Shown: positions 6,544-8,910 of the stretch, one piece after another
Numbering within the stretch: the stretch's first letter is position 1
Layout: the number at the start of each line of letters is the position of its first letter
Notes under the pieces: generated by a model
The model's database searches: none
What the model was told of the DNA's origin: nothing
What the model saw: the letters and a program-made list of their open reading frames with translations, nothing else
Program-made: the position numbers and the translations under genes
Assembly (NCBI GenBank): GCA_029062865.1
Contig: JAIDPG010000296.1
Location: 1 to 8,910, forward strand
From: Oscillospiraceae bacterium
Lineage (GTDB): Bacteria; Bacillota; Clostridia; Oscillospirales; Ruminococcaceae
Direction: 5' to 3'
Length of the DNA: 8,910 bases

Positions 6544-6894
6544 ATGGCTTTGTTCGGCATATTCAAAAAGAACGCCAAAAGCGAAGAGGAGCGGCGCGCG
6601 GAGCTTTTGCCGCGGAATAAAAAGGTGCAGTTCGACCCGATTTCCATAGAGCGTGTCGACGAGCAGCTCGGCGCTGATATCAACACGATTTTGGAGTACG
6701 CGCCCGTGAATTACTACGCGGCTAAGGACAGCTATCTGCTGTGCGTGTTTCACTTCAACGACGATTACAGCGAGATTTATCTGCAGCTGGAGTTCTACAC
6801 GGACGACAAGTTCAAGGGCAAGACGAAATGCTATAAAATCGAGAGGGAGCTTATGCAGGCGATACTTCGGAAGTTCGGCGTGAACTTGACGTGA
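6544..6894 (+). CDS. Uncharacterised small cytoplasmic protein (116 aa)
   Basis: I do not recognise a family. The protein is soluble and highly charged: a basic/acidic N-terminal segment (FKKNAKSEEERRAELLPR, 7-24) precedes a compact region. That region has alternating hydrophobic and aromatic residues that suggest a beta-sheet (SYLLCVFHF at 63-71, SEIYLQLEFY at 76-85) and a final amphipathic helix (IERELMQAILRKFG, 99-112). There is no signal peptide, membrane segment or recognisable catalytic motif. The ATG has AGAGG about 9 nt upstream and follows a perfect-consensus promoter with a leader of about 60 nt, which strongly supports expression. It is the only plus-strand gene here, divergent from the membrane protein and convergent with pilT. 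The long reading frame on the opposite strand is most likely a shadow. High expression of an unknown small protein is inferred from the promoter only. Confidence 0.85.
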   Translation: MALFGIFKKNAKSEEERRAELLPRNKKVQFDPISIERVDEQLGADINTILEYAPVNYYAAKDSYLLCVFHFNDDYSEIYLQLEFYTDDKFKGKTKCYKIERELMQAILRKFGVNLT

Positions 6895-6930
6895 AAATTT
6901 CACAAACTGTTCACAAACCCCGCACATTAT

Positions 6931-6952
6931 CGCCATAATGGCGTGGTATAAT
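6931..6952 (+). promoter_or_regulatory. Extended -10 promoter element abutting a palindrome
   Basis: TGG-TATAAT (6944-6952) forms an extended -10 box. The palindrome CGCCAT-A-ATGGCG (6931-6943) lies immediately upstream. No good -35 is present at 17-18 bp. The palindrome occupies the -10/-35 spacer, where a bound regulator could control initiation. Function is inferred. Confidence 0.35.
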
Positions 6953-6958
6953 AAATTC

Positions 6959-7060
6959 AAGCTAAAAAGCTTAATAATTTTGATGTCCTTTCTTTTCATA
7001 TAATTACCAACCAAACCAGCACCGCCGCCCCGTGAGCAATCGCGGGGCGGCGGTGTTTTA
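6959..7060 (+). ncRNA. Candidate small RNA of about 100 nt
   Basis: The interval runs from a plausible start just downstream of the extended -10 element to the strong terminator at 7020-7060. It has no convincing open reading frame: the only ATG is followed by five codons and a stop. It holds a small AAGCT-AAAA-AGCTT hairpin near the proposed 5' end. The alternative is that it is simply the 3' untranslated region of the 116-residue gene. No known RNA family was recognised. Confidence 0.22.
7020..7060 (+). terminator. Intrinsic terminator, 13-bp GC-rich stem
   Basis: CACCGCCGCCCCG (7020-7032) pairs perfectly with CGGGGCGGCGGTG (7043-7055) around a 10-nt loop, followed by TTTTA on the plus strand. 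The T-tract lies only on the plus side, so it would end transcription from the 116-residue gene and any RNA started near 6959. Confidence 0.8.
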
Positions 7061-7085
7061 GAGGTCAGAGATTTGATAACAACGC

Positions 7086-7110
7086 AAAATCCCCCGCCTT
7101 CGGCGGGGGA
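7086..7110 (-). terminator. Intrinsic terminator for the cobU-like/pilT transcript
   Basis: TCCCCCGCC (7090-7098) and GGCGGGGGA (7102-7110) form a 9-bp perfect stem with a 3-nt loop (GAA on the minus strand). On the minus strand the stem is followed by TTTTG (7089-7085). It lies about 24 bp after the pilT stop codon. The same CCCCGCC/GGCGGGG core appears in the palindrome at 8829-8861. Confidence 0.7.
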
Positions 7111-7133
7111 CGCGTCTATTTTGTTTTGCAGGA

Positions 7134-8183
7134 TCAGCCTGTGAGCTTCTTCTCCATTTCGGTCGGGTTGTTGGAGTATTCGAGGGCTGTCTGGTAGGAG
7201 ATCTTGCCGGCTCTGTAGAGCTTCGCGAGGCTGTCGAAGAGGGTTATCATTCCCTGCTGCGTCGAGCCCTGCATCGTGCTTTCCATTTGCGCGACCTTGT
7301 TGGAGCGGATAAGGTTCTTGATAGCGTCCGTGCCGAGCATTATCTCAACCGCAGCGCATCTGCTCTTGTTGTCCGCCGTGGGCACGAGCGACTGCGAGAT
7401 TACGCCCTGGATCATGTTCGAGAGCTGCGAGCGCACCTGCTCCTTGGACTCTACGGGGCAAACGTCTATGATACGGTCTACGGTCTGCGCCGCGGAAGCC
7501 GTGTGGAGCGTTCCGAATACGAGGTGTCCGGTTTCCGCCGCGGTGAGCGCGAGCATAATCGTCTCGTAGTCTCTCATCTCGCCGATAAGGATAACGTCGG
7601 GGTCCTCACGAAGCGCGCTGCGCAGCGCGTAGTCAAACGACAGAACGTCGCGCCCTACCTCGCGCTGGTGGATAGTCGCCTTTACCTGCGTGTAGCGATA
7701 CTCGATAGGATCCTCGATCGTGATGATATGGCACGCGCGATGCTCGTTAATGTACTGGAGCATCGCCGCGAGCGTCGTGGATTTGCCCGCGCCCGTGGGT
7801 CCGGTTACAAGCACGAGCCCCTTGCGCTTTTTCGCGAGCTCAAGCACCGCCTCGGGCATTCCGAGGCTGTTTATCGAGGGGATTTTGGAGTTCAAAAGAC
7901 GAATAGCGCACGCGAGCTTGCCTTCTTGATGAAATACGTTTACACGCTGTCTCGCGCCGTTTTTCAGCTCGAACGAGAAGTCGATGTCCTTGCCCTCGGT
8001 GAGCTGCTTCTCCTGCTCCGCGGACAAAATCGAAACGATCGTTCTGTGAACGACCTGATCCGACAGCTCCTGATACTTCTGGAGCTCGCCGTTTACGCGT
8101 ATAACCGTCGGCGCACCGACCGTCAGGTGAATATCCGACGCGTTGAGATCCCGCGCCTGCATAATGAATTCTTCAAATGTCAT
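7134..8183 (-). CDS. pilT: Type IV pilus twitching-motility ATPase PilT
   Basis: PilT is the hexameric cytoplasmic ATPase that powers type IV pilus retraction. The 349-residue length matches the family. Visible motifs are an N-terminal PAS-like region (about 1-100, with ASDIHLTVG at 15-23), Walker A GPTGAGKST (128-136), Asp box IITIEDPIEY (153-162) with catalytic Glu157, Walker B DPDVILIGEMRD (194-205), His box GHLVFGTLHT (219-228), and the C-terminal AIKNLIR (287-293) and STQQGM (307-312) retraction-motor features. All motifs are intact. The ATG start has AAAGGAG 6 nt upstream. It follows the CobU-like gene by 39 bp on the same strand and ends at a hairpin terminator. No other pilus genes (pilB, pilC, pilin) are in the window. 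Without them PilT could retract pili encoded elsewhere; a role in DNA uptake or gliding is possible but unproven. Confidence 0.96.
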   Translation of the reverse strand: MTFEEFIMQARDLNASDIHLTVGAPTVIRVNGELQKYQELSDQVVHRTIVSILSAEQEKQLTEGKDIDFSFELKNGARQRVNVFHQEGKLACAIRLLNSKIPSINSLGMPEAVLELAKKRKGLVLVTGPTGAGKSTTLAAMLQYINEHRACHIITIEDPIEYRYTQVKATIHQREVGRDVLSFDYALRSALREDPDVILIGEMRDYETIMLALTAAETGHLVFGTLHTASAAQTVDRIIDVCPVESKEQVRSQLSNMIQGVISQSLVPTADNKSRCAAVEIMLGTDAIKNLIRSNKVAQMESTMQGSTQQGMITLFDSLAKLYRAGKISYQTALEYSNNPTEMEKKLTG

Positions 8184-8222
8184 AAAATGCTCCTTTATTA
8201 CTCTTAGTATTTTCGTTGGGAT

Positions 8223-8780
8223 TTATCTTATCTTGAACTGTATTCCGCTTGCGGAGAAATACGCCTCGTCGCAGGAATTCGCGATGCGCTGATTAACGCG
8301 CCCGAGAATGTCGCGATACGCCGCCATTGCGGGGTTTGCGGGTCTTATCGAGAAGCCCGTTTCAAGCGTGATGATAATGATGCTTCCGTGCTTCTCCGCG
8401 ATTTTGTCACGAAGCGTCAGCACGTCGACAATGACCTTCTTTTCGACCTGCTTTTTCAGCTCCTCGGTAAGCTCCGTGGGGTCGTCCGGGTCGCCGCTGC
8501 ACAGCTCGCGCATAACAAGCCTGGTGTACGCGGAGATGCTGTCGAAAATCACGAACTTGTGCTCTCCGACCTGCGAAGCGGGATCCGCGCCCACAAGCTT
8601 CACGATCTCCCAAGCCACGTTGTTTTTCCGCGTGCTGAACTCAATTCGGTGGAGAATGTCCGGGTCGAGATCCTCCCCTGCTCTCAGGTAGAGCACATTG
8701 TCGAACGCCGCGAAGCTGGGCACGGCAAACCGAGCCTTGCCGCTGGCCGCGCCGCCTGTTATCAAAATAGATTCCGCCAT
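8223..8780 (-). CDS. CobU/CobP-family (adenosylcobinamide kinase/guanylyltransferase-like) protein lacking key catalytic residues
   Basis: Genuine CobU converts adenosylcobinamide to its GDP form in cobalamin assembly, using a P-loop and a guanylylated histidine. This 185-residue protein has CobU length and layout: ILITGGAASGKARFA (5-19), RI.......AW (45-57), a central FVIFDS strand (76-81), ETGFSIRPANP (140-150) and a very family-like C-terminus, YRDILGRVNQRIA (155-167) plus DEAYFSASGIQFKIR. Two key features differ: the P-loop has Ala16 where GGARSGKS has Ser, and the usual HH/HR pair after RI is Phe48-Ser49, so the guanylylated His is absent. Enzyme activity is therefore doubtful, and it may be a repurposed nucleotide-binding paralogue. 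AAAGGAA lies 7 nt before the ATG. It is followed by pilT (39 bp), with no cobalamin genes or recognisable B12 riboswitch nearby. Family membership is firm; the standard function is not. Confidence 0.82.
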   Translation of the reverse strand: MAESILITGGAASGKARFAVPSFAAFDNVLYLRAGEDLDPDILHRIEFSTRKNNVAWEIVKLVGADPASQVGEHKFVIFDSISAYTRLVMRELCSGDPDDPTELTEELKKQVEKKVIVDVLTLRDKIAEKHGSIIIITLETGFSIRPANPAMAAYRDILGRVNQRIANSCDEAYFSASGIQFKIR

Positions 8781-8828
8781 ATTTCAGTTCCTTTCTGAAG
8801 AATATTTCCGGGGAACGCTGATTTAATG

Positions 8829-8861
8829 GCGGTTTTCCCCGCCTCCGGCGGGGAAAACCGC
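8829..8861. repeat. Perfect palindrome, 15-bp stem, 3-nt loop
   Basis: GCGGTTTTCCCCGCC (8829-8843) is the exact reverse complement of GGCGGGGAAAACCGC (8847-8861), with TCC between. No T-tract follows on either strand, so it is not a standard intrinsic terminator. It lies about 50 bp upstream of the CobU-like gene, in its probable leader or at the end of an unseen upstream gene. It shares its core with the repeats near 1573-1640 and 7090-7110. Confidence 0.75.
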
Positions 8862-8887
8862 GGGAAAAAACTACGATAATTTACAAG

Positions 8888-8910
8888 CTGTCTCTTATAC
8901 CCAGATGACG
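8888..8910. other. Residual Tn5/Nextera adapter sequence at the window end (assembly artefact)
   Basis: The final 23 bases begin with CTGTCTCTTATAC, identical to the first 13 bases of the Tn5 mosaic end as read into a Nextera adapter (CTGTCTCTTATACACATCT). They end with GACG, the next bases of the read-1 adapter. By hand alignment 20 of 23 positions match; the three differences lie in the middle. This indicates untrimmed adapter at a contig end rather than genomic sequence. About 8862-8887 is ordinary non-coding DNA in which I see nothing. Confidence 0.85.

Noticed and set aside
6899..6918. DnaA-box-like repeats (TTCACAAAC twice)
   Set aside because: They do not match the TTATCCACA consensus well, and there is no dnaA, dnaN or AT-rich unwinding region nearby.
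6535..7014. Minus-strand 159-codon open frame opposite the 116-residue gene
   Set aside because: It lacks a good ribosome binding site, while the plus-strand frame has a perfect promoter, a ribosome binding site and coherent protein composition.
7287..8207. A 306-codon plus-strand open frame antisense to pilT
   Set aside because: It lies almost entirely opposite the intact pilT gene, has no recognisable motifs, and its composition (Arg-rich) is that of a shadow frame in GC-rich third-position DNA.
8781..8887. Cobalamin riboswitch upstream of the CobU-like gene
   Set aside because: The leader is too short and I could not find the B12-box-like conserved sequence; only the palindrome is present.
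8888..8910. Genuine Tn5/IS50 transposon end
   Set aside because: The match continues past the mosaic end into read-1 adapter bases (GACG) and stops exactly at the window end, which fits a library artefact better than a natural insertion.

Overview
The window looks like chromosomal DNA from a Gram-positive bacterium of the Clostridia, possibly an Oscillospiraceae/Ruminococcaceae relative. The reasons are the yqhQ-prmC gene pair, an OmpR/HisKA two-component pair, AGGAGG-type ribosome binding sites, frequent TTG/GTG starts and a moderately GC-rich composition. This placement is an inference; no rRNA or other strong phylogenetic marker is present. All genes but one lie on the minus strand, so they are described here in transcription order, from high to low coordinates.

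Right part (8910 to 7086). The last 23 bases closely resemble Tn5/Nextera sequencing adapter, so the right edge is probably the end of an assembled contig. Next comes a perfect 15-bp-stem palindrome, then a CobU-family protein that lacks key catalytic residues, then pilT (twitching-motility retraction ATPase). The last two are 39 bp apart and probably share a transcript that ends at a hairpin at 7086-7110.

Middle (7060 to 6340). The only plus-strand gene is an unrecognised 116-residue protein. It is driven by a promoter with perfect consensus -35 and extended -10 boxes. Downstream lie a second extended -10 element next to a palindrome and a strong terminator, which together could delimit a small RNA of about 100 nt. 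A divergent minus-strand promoter, with nested inverted repeats over its -35, feeds the next operon.

Left-centre (6334 to 3850). An unrecognised 8-TM membrane protein is followed by a lipoprotein with about five regularly spaced acidic DxDGD-like motifs (FG-GAP/VCBS-like). About 210 bp of structured, repeat-rich non-coding DNA comes next: a 41-bp-period direct repeat and a 13-bp-stem inverted repeat.

Left (3851 to 1). An OmpR-family response regulator and a two-TM histidine kinase form a two-component system. They are followed by yqhQ (DUF1385) and the first 175 codons of prmC (release factor glutamine methyltransferase), cut by the window edge. Both yqhQ and prmC start with TTG. I found no phage, transposase, CRISPR array, rRNA or tRNA. 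The most unusual items are the degenerate CobU-like protein beside pilT, the lipoprotein/membrane protein pair, the strongly promoted unknown small gene, and the repeat-rich spacer at 3910-4062.
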